64,000 nt of DNA from Bacillus amyloliquefaciens DSM 7 = ATCC 23350 (GTDB lineage Bacteria > Bacillota > Bacilli > Bacillales > Bacillaceae). Shown in pieces: positions 48,724-59,310 of the stretch. The notes under the pieces are model-generated. The model worked only from the letters and a program-made list of their open reading frames with translations. It ran no database searches and was not told where the DNA came from. Numbering within the stretch: the stretch's first letter is position 1; each line of letters begins with the position of its first letter. Both the position numbers and the translations under genes were made by a program. The stretch spans positions 1,669,001-1,733,000 of the forward strand of contig NC_014551.1 of NCBI RefSeq assembly GCF_000196735.1, read 5' to 3'.

Positions 48724-49488
48724 ATGCAATCCTTGAATTATGAAGATCAGGTGCTGTGGTCGCGCTGGAAAGAGTGGAAAGATCCTAAAGCCGGTGATGA
48801 TTTAATGCGCCGTTACATGCCGCTGGTCACATATCATGTCGGCAGAATTTCCGTCGGACTGCCGAAATCGGTGCATAAAGACGATCTAATGAGCCTTGGT
48901 ATGCTCGGTTTATACGATGCCCTAGAAAAATTCGACCCCGGCCGGGATTTAAAGTTTGATACCTATGCCTCGTTTAGAATTCGCGGTGCAATCATCGACG
49001 GGCTGCGTAAAGAAGATTGGCTGCCCAGAACTTCACGGGAGAAGACAAAAAAAGTCGAAGCGGCGATCGAAAAACTTGAACAGCGCTACCTACGGAATGT
49101 GACGCCTTCAGAGATCGCCGAAGAGCTGGGGATGACGGAGCAGGACGTAGTATCAACGATGAATGAAGGCTTTTTTGCCAATCTCTTATCAATTGATGAA
49201 AAGCTTCACGACCAGGATGACGGTGAGAATATTCAAGTGATGATCAGAGATGACAAAAATGTGCCGCCGGAAGAAAAAATTATGAAGGACGAGCTGATCG
49301 CCCAGCTTGCAGGCAAAATCCACGAGCTTTCTGAAAAAGAACAGCTTGTCGTCAGTTTATTTTATAAAGAAGAACTGACTCTGACCGAAATCGGACAAGT
49401 CCTGAACCTTTCGACCTCACGGATTTCGCAGATTCATTCAAAGGCGCTGTTTAAATTAAAGCATCTGCTTGAAAAAGTAATTCAATAA
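48724..49488 (+). CDS. sigD: Flagellar/motility sigma factor SigD
   Basis: Sigma-28-type factor driving filament, motor and autolysin genes, 254 residues. Region 2: LMSLGMLGLYDALEKFDPGR and FDTYASFRIRGAIIDGLRKE; region 3 with DWLPRTSREK; region 4 HTH LTLTEIGQVLNLSTSRISQI. Its position near the 3' end of the 26-kb operon matters: in B. subtilis decreasing transcript along the operon makes SigD level bistable. Confidence 0.98.
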   Translation: MQSLNYEDQVLWSRWKEWKDPKAGDDLMRRYMPLVTYHVGRISVGLPKSVHKDDLMSLGMLGLYDALEKFDPGRDLKFDTYASFRIRGAIIDGLRKEDWLPRTSREKTKKVEAAIEKLEQRYLRNVTPSEIAEELGMTEQDVVSTMNEGFFANLLSIDEKLHDQDDGENIQVMIRDDKNVPPEEKIMKDELIAQLAGKIHELSEKEQLVVSLFYKEELTLTEIGQVLNLSTSRISQIHSKALFKLKHLLEKVIQ

Positions 49489-49515
49489 TGAACTCATGGT
49501 TAGCGAGTGAAAAAC

Positions 49516-49989
49516 ATGTCAACACTATTATGGCTTTTAAGCTTTGTGCTTCACGGCGTACTGCTTTATGCCGTCATTATTCTGTACACGAGGTTTTCAG
49601 CCCTCAAGGAGACGGAGCGTCAGCAGAAGAAGATTCTTGAGGAGACGGAAAACACCCTTGCTGCGTTTCTGCTTGAATTAAAAGAAGAAAATGAAAGACT
49701 TGAAGATACAAAAAGCCGGGCTGATCAAGACCCGGGTGCAGAAGACGCACGGCCTAGGCCAGAACCGCAAAAAGAGCCTGATATTCCGGACCACATGGAA
49801 AAGCTCATCAGTGCAACGGAACGGGCTGAAAGCGAGGAAAACAGCGGGGCGCCTTCGTTTGAAGAACGTGTTTCGGAATTATATGAACAGGGGCTCACTC
49901 CCGCGGAAATTGCCAGACGGATGAAGAGCGGAAAGACCGAAATCGAGCTGTTTTTAAAATTTCGCGGCAAAGCTGTAAAGGATTCTTGA
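49516..49989 (+). CDS. swrB: SwrB, swarming and basal-body maturation factor
   Basis: Formerly YlxL. It has 157 residues from ATG 49516; a GTG at 49507 would add three residues, and neither has a strong SD (gagtg at 49505). One N-terminal transmembrane helix (about 4-26), a coiled coil (30-70), an acidic Pro/Glu linker, and a C-terminal domain with a helix-turn-helix look (YEQGLTPAEIARRMKSGKTE, then LFLKFRG). SwrB promotes activation of the export apparatus in B. subtilis. Last gene of fla/che; no terminator follows that I can see. Confidence 0.88.
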   Translation: MSTLLWLLSFVLHGVLLYAVIILYTRFSALKETERQQKKILEETENTLAAFLLELKEENERLEDTKSRADQDPGAEDARPRPEPQKEPDIPDHMEKLISATERAESEENSGAPSFEERVSELYEQGLTPAEIARRMKSGKTEIELFLKFRGKAVKDS

Positions 49990-50014
49990 TTGTCGCATAA
50001 AGCTGTGTTATATT
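49986..50014 (+). promoter_or_regulatory. Sigma-A promoter of rpsB
   Basis: TTGATT at 49986-49991 and TATATT at 50009-50014 are spaced by 17 bases. The -35 overlaps the swrB stop codon. Confidence 0.7.
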
Positions 50015-50020
50015 ATGTCT

Positions 50021-50873
<853 letters not shown>

Positions 50874-50880
50874 CCTAATC

Positions 50881-50920
50881 AAAAGGTGATAAGAGGGACT
50901 GCCTTTTATCACCTTTTTTT
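50881..50920 (+). terminator. Terminator after rpsB
   Basis: The arms aaaaggtgataa and ttatcacctttt form a 12-bp stem with T-run. The T-run/A-run symmetry would also let it act on the other strand. Some readthrough to tsf is likely, since no clear promoter is visible in 50921-50972. Confidence 0.92.
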
Positions 50921-50972
50921 AAGAAAAATGTATCTATACATATCTTGTTTACACATATAAGGAGGAATTCAA

Positions 50973-51854
50973 ATGGCTATTACTGCACAGCAGGTAAAAG
51001 AACTGCGTCAAAAAACAGGCGCTGGTATGATGGACTGTAAAAAAGCGTTGACTGAAACTGACGGAGATATGGACAAAGCAATCGACCTTCTAAGAGAAAA
51101 AGGGATTGCGAAAGCGGCTAAAAAAGCTGACCGTATCGCTGCTGAAGGTTCTACTCTTATTAAAACTGACGGCAACAAAGGCGTTATCCTGGAAGTAAAC
51201 TCTGAAACTGATTTCGTTGCGAAAAACGAAGGCTTCAAAGAGCTTCTGAACACACTTGCTGACCACCTTCTTGCAAACGCTCCTGCTGATCTTGAAGAAG
51301 CAATGGGTCAAAAGATGGAAAACGGTTCTACTGTTGAAGAATACATCACAAGCAACGTTGCTAAAATCGGAGAGAAAATCACTCTTCGCCGTTTTGCTGT
51401 TATTACAAAAGAAGACAGCGAAGCGTTCGGTGCTTACCTTCATATGGGAGGCCGCATCGGCGTATTATCTGTTCTTAGCGGAACAACTGACGAAGATCTT
51501 GCAAAAGACATCGCGATGCATGTTGCAGCGGTAAATCCTCGTTACATTTCACGTGACCAAGTGTCTGAAGAAGAAGCAAACCATGAGCGTCAGATCCTGA
51601 CTCAGCAAGCTCTTCAAGAAGGCAAACCGGAAAACATCGTAGCGAAAATGGTTGAAGGCCGTCTGAACAAATTCTTCGAAGAAATTTGCTTATTAGACCA
51701 AGCTTTCGTTAAAAACCCAGACGAAAAAGTGAAACAAGTTGTGGCTGCGAAAAACGCATCTGTTAAAACTTACGTCCGCTACGAAGTTGGAGAAGGTATT
51801 GAAAAACGCCAAGAAAACTTTGCTGAAGAAGTTATGAACCAAGTGAAAAAATAA
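50973..51854 (+). CDS. tsf: Elongation factor Ts
   Basis: Guanine nucleotide exchange factor for EF-Tu, 293 residues. N-terminal UBA-like domain: [19 protein letters not shown]; core with the [10 protein letters not shown] motif conserved in EF-Ts. aaggagg SD. High-expression codon bias like rpsB. Two hairpins follow the stop. Confidence 0.98.
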   Translation: MAITAQQVKELRQKTGAGMMDCKKALTETDGDMDKAIDLLREKGIAKAAKKADRIAAEGSTLIKTDGNKGVILEVNSETDFVAKNEGFKELLNTLADHLLANAPADLEEAMGQKMENGSTVEEYITSNVAKIGEKITLRRFAVITKEDSEAFGAYLHMGGRIGVLSVLSGTTDEDLAKDIAMHVAAVNPRYISRDQVSEEEANHERQILTQQALQEGKPENIVAKMVEGRLNKFFEEICLLDQAFVKNPDEKVKQVVAAKNASVKTYVRYEVGEGIEKRQENFAEEVMNQVKK

Positions 51855-51897
51855 TGGCGGAAAGCCTTGGCGAATCTTTCGCGGCTTTTCAGGCAGT

Positions 51898-51928
51898 ATA
51901 GGGGACACTACTTGTGTTCCCTATTTTT
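51898..51928 (+). terminator. Terminator after tsf
   Basis: The arms ataggggacac and gtgttccctat form an 11-bp stem (one G-U), followed by TTTTT. A second hairpin (aaagcc...gcgaa / ttcgc...ggcttt, 51861-51889) lies immediately upstream without a T-run. Confidence 0.9.
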
Positions 51929-51937
51929 AAAACTATA

Positions 51938-51966
51938 TTTACAAACCTTTTTTTCTCTTGCATAAT
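51938..51966 (+). promoter_or_regulatory. Sigma-A promoter of pyrH-frr
   Basis: TTTACA at 51938-51943 and CATAAT at 51961-51966 are spaced by 17 bases. Predicted start is about 27 bases before the pyrH ATG. Confidence 0.75.
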
Positions 51967-51999
51967 AGGAAACGGCAATGTTTACACTTGGAGGTTATT

Positions 52000-52722
52000 A
52001 TGGAAAAACCAAAATACAATCGTATCGTTTTAAAGCTTAGCGGAGAAGCACTGGCAGGAGAGCAGGGAAACGGGATTAATCCGACTGTCATCCAATCCAT
52101 CGCTAAACAGGTAAAAGAAATCGCTGAGCTTGACGTCGAAGTGGCCGTAGTCGTAGGCGGCGGCAACTTATGGCGCGGAAAAACAGGCAGTGACTTAGGA
52201 ATGGACCGTGCGACGGCCGATTATATGGGCATGCTTGCTACTGTCATGAACTCACTTGCCCTGCAGGACAGCCTTGAAACTCTCGGAATTCAGTCCAGAG
52301 TGCAGACATCAATTGAAATGCGTCAGGTCGCTGAGCCTTACATCAGAAGAAAAGCCATCCGCCACTTGGAGAAAAAACGCGTTGTGATTTTTGCCGCGGG
52401 AACAGGAAACCCTTATTTCTCTACGGACACAACCGCAGCGCTGCGTGCCGCTGAAATCGAAGCGGATGTGATCTTAATGGCGAAAAATAATGTCGACGGT
52501 GTGTATAATGCTGATCCGAGAAAAGATGAGACAGCCGTTAAATACGAAAAATTATCTTATCTCGATGTGTTAAAAGACGGGCTGGAAGTCATGGATTCTA
52601 CGGCTTCTTCACTATGTATGGATAATGATATTCCGCTGATCGTCTTTTCTATTATGGAAGAAGGAAATATTAAGCGTGCCGTAATCGGCGAATCAATCGG
52701 AACGATCGTAAGGGGGAAATAA
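52000..52722 (+). CDS. pyrH: Uridylate kinase
   Basis: Bacterial UMP kinase (UMP + ATP to UDP + ADP), a hexameric amino-acid-kinase-fold enzyme activated by GTP. The ATG at 52000 follows ggaggtt and gives 240 residues; the open frame from 51958 would overlap the promoter. Motifs: [34 protein letters not shown] and [15 protein letters not shown]. Two bases to frr. Confidence 0.97.
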   Translation: MEKPKYNRIVLKLSGEALAGEQGNGINPTVIQSIAKQVKEIAELDVEVAVVVGGGNLWRGKTGSDLGMDRATADYMGMLATVMNSLALQDSLETLGIQSRVQTSIEMRQVAEPYIRRKAIRHLEKKRVVIFAAGTGNPYFSTDTTAALRAAEIEADVILMAKNNVDGVYNADPRKDETAVKYEKLSYLDVLKDGLEVMDSTASSLCMDNDIPLIVFSIMEEGNIKRAVIGESIGTIVRGK

Positions 52723-52724
52723 CG

Positions 52725-53282
52725 TTGTCAAACGAAGTATTAACTCAAACAAAAGAACGCATGGAAAAAGCGGTTGCCGCTTATTCACGCGAATTGGCGT
52801 CAGTACGCGCGGGACGTGCCAACCCGTCTCTATTGGATAAAGTGACAGTAGAATACTACGGTGCCCAAACACCTTTAAACCAGCTGTCTTCTATCAATGT
52901 GCCTGAAGCGCGTATGCTTGTTGTCACACCGTATGACAAAACAGCAATCGGTGATATTGAAAAAGCGATTCTGAAAGCTGATCTTGGCGTAACTCCGACA
53001 AGTGACGGCACAATTATCCGCATCGCGATTCCTGCTCTGACGGAAGAAAGACGTAAAGAACTTGTCAAAGTCGTGAAAAAATACGCGGAAGAAGCGAAAG
53101 TAGCAGTTCGTAATGTCCGCCGTGACAGCAACGATGAACTCAAAAAGCTTGAGAAAAACGGAGACATTACAGAAGACGAGCTTCGTGCTTCCAGTGAAGA
53201 CGTTCAAAAGCTGACAGATGAATTTGTGTCAAAAATTGACAGTGTTACAAAGGACAAAGAAAAAGAAATCATGGAAGTTTAA
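52725..53282 (+). CDS. frr: Ribosome recycling factor
   Basis: Splits post-termination ribosomes with EF-G. It has 185 residues from TTG 52725 (agggggaaat upstream). Three-helix domain I and short domain [42 protein letters not shown] and [10 protein letters not shown]. Co-transcribed with pyrH; terminator follows. Confidence 0.97.
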   Translation: MSNEVLTQTKERMEKAVAAYSRELASVRAGRANPSLLDKVTVEYYGAQTPLNQLSSINVPEARMLVVTPYDKTAIGDIEKAILKADLGVTPTSDGTIIRIAIPALTEERRKELVKVVKKYAEEAKVAVRNVRRDSNDELKKLEKNGDITEDELRASSEDVQKLTDEFVSKIDSVTKDKEKEIMEV

Positions 53283-53315
53283 TGAAAAACTATGTACAAT
53301 AGATAATGTGAAAAG

Positions 53316-53343
53316 ACCCTCTCATGTTTACAGGGGTTTTTTT
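53316..53343 (+). terminator. Terminator after frr
   Basis: A short stem (accct / aggggt, with flanking A/T pairs) and a T7 run. The GC part of the stem is only about 4-5 bp, so partial readthrough into uppS is plausible. I see no convincing promoter in 53344-53406. Confidence 0.65.
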
Positions 53344-53406
53344 GTTAATACTGTTGATTACATTGATCATCAGCAACGCAACCTTTTTGGGTGACGGAGG
53401 AATCTC

Positions 53407-54189
53407 ATGCTCAACATACTCAAAAATTGGAAGAATCAGCAGAATGCGGCTTCCAACTTAGAACGGTATACAAAAGAAGACATACTGAAGGGTGAAATTC
53501 CCGCACACATCGCCATTATTATGGACGGTAACGGACGCTGGGCGAAGAAGCGCTCACTTCCGCGGATTGCCGGACATCATGAAGGAATGAAAGTGGTAAA
53601 AAGAGTGACAAAGCTCGCAAATCAGCTCGGCGTCAAAGTTCTGACTCTTTACGCGTTTTCCACGGAGAACTGGAAGCGCCCGAAGATGGAAGTCGACTTT
53701 TTGATGAAGCTTCCGGAAGAGTTCCTGAATACGTATCTTCCTGAATTGATAGAGGAGAATGTACGTGTGAAAATAATCGGAGATGAATCCGCGCTCCCTT
53801 CTCATACGTATAAGGCGATTGAGAAGGCCGTAAAAGATACAGAACAAAATGACGGGCTGATTCTCAATTTCGCTTTGAACTACGGCGGACGCACGGAAAT
53901 CGTCAATGCGGCAAAAGCATTGGCCGAACAGGTGAAAAGCGGTACGCTGAATATCGAAGACATTGATGAAGCGCTCTTTTCCAAGCATTTAATGACAGAA
54001 TCAATCCAGGACCCGGAGCTGCTCATAAGAACGAGCGGAGAAATCAGACTGAGCAACTTTATGCTTTGGCAGGTGGCTTACAGTGAATTTGTTTTTACAG
54101 ATGTCCTGTGGCCCGATTTTAAAGAAGATCACTTTCTGAAGGCAGTGGGAGAATTTCAGCAGCGGGGCCGGAGGTTTGGCGGAATTTAG
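53407..54189 (+). CDS. uppS: Undecaprenyl pyrophosphate synthase
   Basis: cis-Prenyltransferase making the C55 lipid carrier for peptidoglycan and teichoic acids, 260 residues. Motifs: IAIIMDGNGRWAKKRSLPRI (catalytic Asp and P-loop), YAFSTENWKRP, LNYGGRTEI and the C-terminal RTSGEIRLSNFMLWQVAYSE. gacggagg SD. First of a five-gene run into rseP and proS. Confidence 0.97.
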   Translation: MLNILKNWKNQQNAASNLERYTKEDILKGEIPAHIAIIMDGNGRWAKKRSLPRIAGHHEGMKVVKRVTKLANQLGVKVLTLYAFSTENWKRPKMEVDFLMKLPEEFLNTYLPELIEENVRVKIIGDESALPSHTYKAIEKAVKDTEQNDGLILNFALNYGGRTEIVNAAKALAEQVKSGTLNIEDIDEALFSKHLMTESIQDPELLIRTSGEIRLSNFMLWQVAYSEFVFTDVLWPDFKEDHFLKAVGEFQQRGRRFGGI

Positions 54190-54201
54190 AGGATGGTGGA
54201 A

Positions 54202-54990
54202 ATGAAACAAAGATTGTTAACGGGTGTTCTGGCAGCGGCACTATTTTTATTTTTGGTTATTTTCGGAGGATTGCCGTTCACCGTATTTGTTTATGTGATG
54301 GGCAGTATAGCGCTTTTTGAGCTTTTGCGGATGAAAAAGCTCAAGTTTTTTTCTTTTCCGGGTCTGATCAGCCTCCTGTTATTATGGCTGTATATGATGC
54401 CGGACAAATATCATTTTTTTGACGCGAAAATGGAAGTAACGATTTTCGCCGTTTTGATATTGCTCAGCTATACGGTGCTTGTGAAAAACACCTTTACGTT
54501 TGATGAAGTCGGGTTTATCGTCCTAGCGACGGTATATATCGGACTGTGTTTTCATTATTTTATCGAAATCAGAAACATTGAAACAAACGGGCTTTTGTAT
54601 ATTTTTTATGCCTGCGTTGTCATATGGTCAACGGATTCGGGCGCATATTTTGTAGGAAAGTCGCTCGGAAAGCGGAAGCTGTGGCCTGAAATCAGTCCTA
54701 ACAAAACGGTGGAAGGGTTTCTCGGCGGTATTGCCATCGCCCTTATTTTCACGGCTGTTTTTCAGCTGTTTGCCGGTCTTCCGATTTCATACCCGGTTCT
54801 TTTGGTCATCACACTTGTTCTGTCTGTTTTCGGACAGATCGGGGATTTGGTGGAATCAGCGCTGAAACGGCACTATGATGTGAAGGATTCGGGGAAAATC
54901 CTTCCGGGGCATGGCGGCATTTTAGATCGATTTGACAGCTTTTTGTTTGTCATGCCGTTCTTGTACTTTCTGCTTGCGCTTTTTTCATGA
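54202..54990 (+). CDS. cdsA: Phosphatidate cytidylyltransferase
   Basis: Integral membrane enzyme making CDP-diacylglycerol from phosphatidic acid and CTP. The ATG at 54202 gives 262 residues; the start at 54193 abuts its only SD. About seven or eight hydrophobic segments. Signature near the C terminus: SALKRHYDVKDSGKILPGHG followed by GILDRFDS. Confidence 0.95.
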   Translation: MKQRLLTGVLAAALFLFLVIFGGLPFTVFVYVMGSIALFELLRMKKLKFFSFPGLISLLLLWLYMMPDKYHFFDAKMEVTIFAVLILLSYTVLVKNTFTFDEVGFIVLATVYIGLCFHYFIEIRNIETNGLLYIFYACVVIWSTDSGAYFVGKSLGKRKLWPEISPNKTVEGFLGGIAIALIFTAVFQLFAGLPISYPVLLVITLVLSVFGQIGDLVESALKRHYDVKDSGKILPGHGGILDRFDSFLFVMPFLYFLLALFS

Positions 54991-55045
54991 GAAAGGCTAA
55001 TATGAAAATAAGACCGATCTGGACGCATAGAATGGGAGTGGCATT

Positions 55046-56197
55046 TTGAAGAATATTTGTCTTTTAGGAGCAACGGGATCAATAGGGGAGCAGACATTGG
55101 ATGTATTGCGCATGCATGAAGACCAATTCCGTCTCGTCTCGATGACTTTCGGTAAAAACGCCGAAAAAGCAATCCCGTTGATCAGAACGTTTCAGCCGAA
55201 ATATGTAGCAGTCGGCGACATGGATACATATCGAAAAGTGAAAGAAGCGTCTTTTTCTCATGAGTGTCAAATCGGCATCGGAGAAGAAGGCCTGATCGAA
55301 GCGGCGGTCATGGATGAAGTGGATATCGTGGTCAACGCGCTGCTCGGAAGCGTCGGTTTAATCCCGACTTTGAAAGCGATTGAACAGAAAAAAACAATTG
55401 CGCTTGCAAATAAGGAAACTCTTGTCACTGCCGGGCATATAGTGAAAGGACACGCAAAACAATACGGCGTGCCCCTTCTTCCGGTCGACAGCGAACATTC
55501 CGCTATTTTTCAGGCGCTGCAAGGAGAACAGAGCAAAAATATCGAGCGTCTGATCATTACGGCATCAGGCGGCAGTTTCAGGGATAAAACACGGCAGGAG
55601 CTTCAGTCTGTAACGATTGCCGACGCCCTTAACCACCCGAACTGGTCGATGGGTGCAAAGATTACGATTGATTCGGCTACAATGATGAATAAAGGGCTTG
55701 AAGTCATTGAAGCGCACTGGCTGTTTGACATTCCGTATGAACAGATTGACGTTGTTTTACATAAGGAGAGCATTATTCATTCGATGGTTGAATTTCACGA
55801 CAGAAGCGTCATTGCCCAGCTCGGAAATCCGGACATGAGGGTGCCGATTCAATACGCGCTGACATACCCGGACCGGCTGCCTCTGCCTGAAACAAAAAGG
55901 CTTGAATTATGGGAGATCGGAAGCCTTCATTTTGCGAAAGCTGACTTTGAAAGGTTCCGCTGCTTACAATTTGCCTTTGAATCAGGTAAAATAGGGGGAA
56001 CGATGCCGACGGTTTTAAATGCAGCCAATGAAGAAGCCGTCGCCGCTTTTCTTGCCGGACGGATTTCGTTCTTATCGATTGAGGATCTGATTGAAAAAGC
56101 ATTGAACCGCCACAGCGTAATTCAGGATCCGAGTCTTGCGGATATCCAAGAAGTGGACAAAGACACCCGGGGATACGTTAATTCAATACTCACATAA
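55046..56197 (+). CDS. dxr: 1-deoxy-D-xylulose 5-phosphate reductoisomerase
   Basis: First committed step of the MEP isoprenoid pathway, NADPH-dependent, 383 residues from TTG 55046 (gggagtgg upstream). NADPH motif [18 protein letters not shown]; metal/substrate residues in [12 protein letters not shown] and [37 protein letters not shown]. It supplies the precursor for UppS, encoded two genes upstream. Confidence 0.97.
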   Translation: MKNICLLGATGSIGEQTLDVLRMHEDQFRLVSMTFGKNAEKAIPLIRTFQPKYVAVGDMDTYRKVKEASFSHECQIGIGEEGLIEAAVMDEVDIVVNALLGSVGLIPTLKAIEQKKTIALANKETLVTAGHIVKGHAKQYGVPLLPVDSEHSAIFQALQGEQSKNIERLIITASGGSFRDKTRQELQSVTIADALNHPNWSMGAKITIDSATMMNKGLEVIEAHWLFDIPYEQIDVVLHKESIIHSMVEFHDRSVIAQLGNPDMRVPIQYALTYPDRLPLPETKRLELWEIGSLHFAKADFERFRCLQFAFESGKIGGTMPTVLNAANEEAVAAFLAGRISFLSIEDLIEKALNRHSVIQDPSLADIQEVDKDTRGYVNSILT

Positions 56198-56209
56198 GGT
56201 GGTATGTTC

Positions 56210-57472
56210 GTGAATACAGTTATCGCGTTTATTATTATTTTCGGAACGCTCGTTTTTTTCCATGAGCTGGGGCATTTACTGCTCGCCCAAAGAGCGGGAA
56301 TCCTTTGCCGTGAATTTGCGATCGGCTTCGGGCCCAAAATCTTTTCATTTAAAAAGAATGAAACCGTGTATACAATCAGGCTCCTTCCGGTCGGCGGGTT
56401 CGTCCGCATGGCCGGTGAAGACCCGGAGATGATTGAAGTCAAACCCGGTTATACCGTCGGGCTTCTTTTTAATAAAGACGACGAAGTGGAAAAAGTCATC
56501 ATTAATCAAAAGGAAAAATACCCCGACGCTTTAATTGTCGAGGTGGAGACGGCTGATCTTGAGCACGAAATGAAGATTACAGGGTATGAGCAGGGGAAAG
56601 AAGATGAACTGTCGGGCTTTACTGTCAGTCAGACCTCTTTTTTCATCGTAGACGGAGAAGAAGTGCAGATTGCGCCTTACAACCGCCAATTCGGGTCAAA
56701 ACCTGTATGGCAGCGGATTAAGGCGATTGCTGCCGGTCCGATTATGAACTTCATCTTAGCATATGTCATTCTCGTCATGCTTGGATTCATTCAAGGCGTG
56801 CCTTCGAATCAGCCTGAGCTCGGAAAACTGACAGACAATGGACGCGCAGCGGCTGCCGGTTTAAAAGAAGGCGACTATATCCAGAGCATTAACGGTGAAA
56901 AGATGCGGTCATGGACTGACATCGTGACAGCGGTAAAAGACAATCCCGGGAAAAAAATCGATGTCGCCGTGAAACGTGACGGCAAATCGTTTCATATCTC
57001 GGTTACCCCTGAAGCCGTAAAAGATGAAAACAAAAAAACAATCGGCCGCTTCGGCTCTTATGCGCCGACTGAAAAAGGCGCGTTTGTTGCGATCGCTTAC
57101 GGCGCGACATCTACGGTTGATGTCACAAAGGCGATCTTGACCAATCTGAGCAAAATCGTGACAGGCCAGTTTAAGCTTGATATGCTTTCAGGCCCTGTCG
57201 GAATTTATGATATGACGGATCAGGTTGCAAAAACCGGTATTATCAACCTATTCCAGTTTGCGGCGTTTTTAAGCATCAACCTTGGAATCGTCAACCTGCT
57301 GCCGATCCCGGCGCTTGACGGCGGAAGACTGCTGTTTTTATTTATTGAAGCAATCCGCGGCAAGCCGATTAACCGTGACAAGGAAGCATTTGTCGTATTT
57401 ATCGGCGTCGCTTTCTTAATGCTTCTTATGCTGGTTGTCACATGGAACGATATCCAGCGTTTATTCTTATAA
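56210..57472 (+). CDS. rseP: Site-2 intramembrane metalloprotease RseP (RasP)
   Basis: Cleaves anti-sigma-W RsiW, FtsL and signal-peptide remnants within the membrane. Zinc motif FFHELGHLLLAQRAG with H18, E19 and H22; PDZ domain around residues 180-265 (AAAGLKEGDYIQSINGEKM); C-terminal metal ligand in NLLPIPALDGGRLLF. Four transmembrane segments. I favour GTG 56210 (aaggtgg 7 bases upstream, 420 residues); ATG 56204 overlaps that SD and would give 422. Confidence 0.94.
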   Translation: MNTVIAFIIIFGTLVFFHELGHLLLAQRAGILCREFAIGFGPKIFSFKKNETVYTIRLLPVGGFVRMAGEDPEMIEVKPGYTVGLLFNKDDEVEKVIINQKEKYPDALIVEVETADLEHEMKITGYEQGKEDELSGFTVSQTSFFIVDGEEVQIAPYNRQFGSKPVWQRIKAIAAGPIMNFILAYVILVMLGFIQGVPSNQPELGKLTDNGRAAAAGLKEGDYIQSINGEKMRSWTDIVTAVKDNPGKKIDVAVKRDGKSFHISVTPEAVKDENKKTIGRFGSYAPTEKGAFVAIAYGATSTVDVTKAILTNLSKIVTGQFKLDMLSGPVGIYDMTDQVAKTGIINLFQFAAFLSINLGIVNLLPIPALDGGRLLFLFIEAIRGKPINRDKEAFVVFIGVAFLMLLMLVVTWNDIQRLFL

Positions 57473-57483
57473 TTGACTAGTAA

Positions 57484-59199
<1,716 letters not shown>

Positions 59200-59225
59200 T
59201 CGCCATAACGAATCGTACAAAATCA

Positions 59226-59234
59226 TGTTAAAAT
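59226..59234 (+). promoter_or_regulatory. Candidate extended -10 promoter of polC
   Basis: tg-t-taaaat (59226-59234) fits an extended -10 element; the -35 region is poor. Transcription would start about 59240, just before a perfect inverted repeat. Confidence 0.45.
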
Positions 59235-59244
59235 AGAGAAAAAA

Positions 59245-59276
59245 GAAGGTACCTCATCACCTGCGGAGGTACCTTC
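59245..59276 (+). repeat. Perfect 11-bp inverted repeat before polC
   Basis: gaaggtacctc (59245-59255) and gaggtaccttc (59266-59276) are exactly complementary with a 10-base loop, 34 bases before the polC ATG. On the plus strand no T-run follows; on the minus strand the stem is followed by ttctttttt, so it resembles a terminator in the antisense direction. It may be a 5' mRNA-stabilising hairpin or an operator. Confidence 0.75.
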
Positions 59277-59310
59277 ACTTATGATGTTTTAAGGGAGGGA
59301 TACTGTCTGA

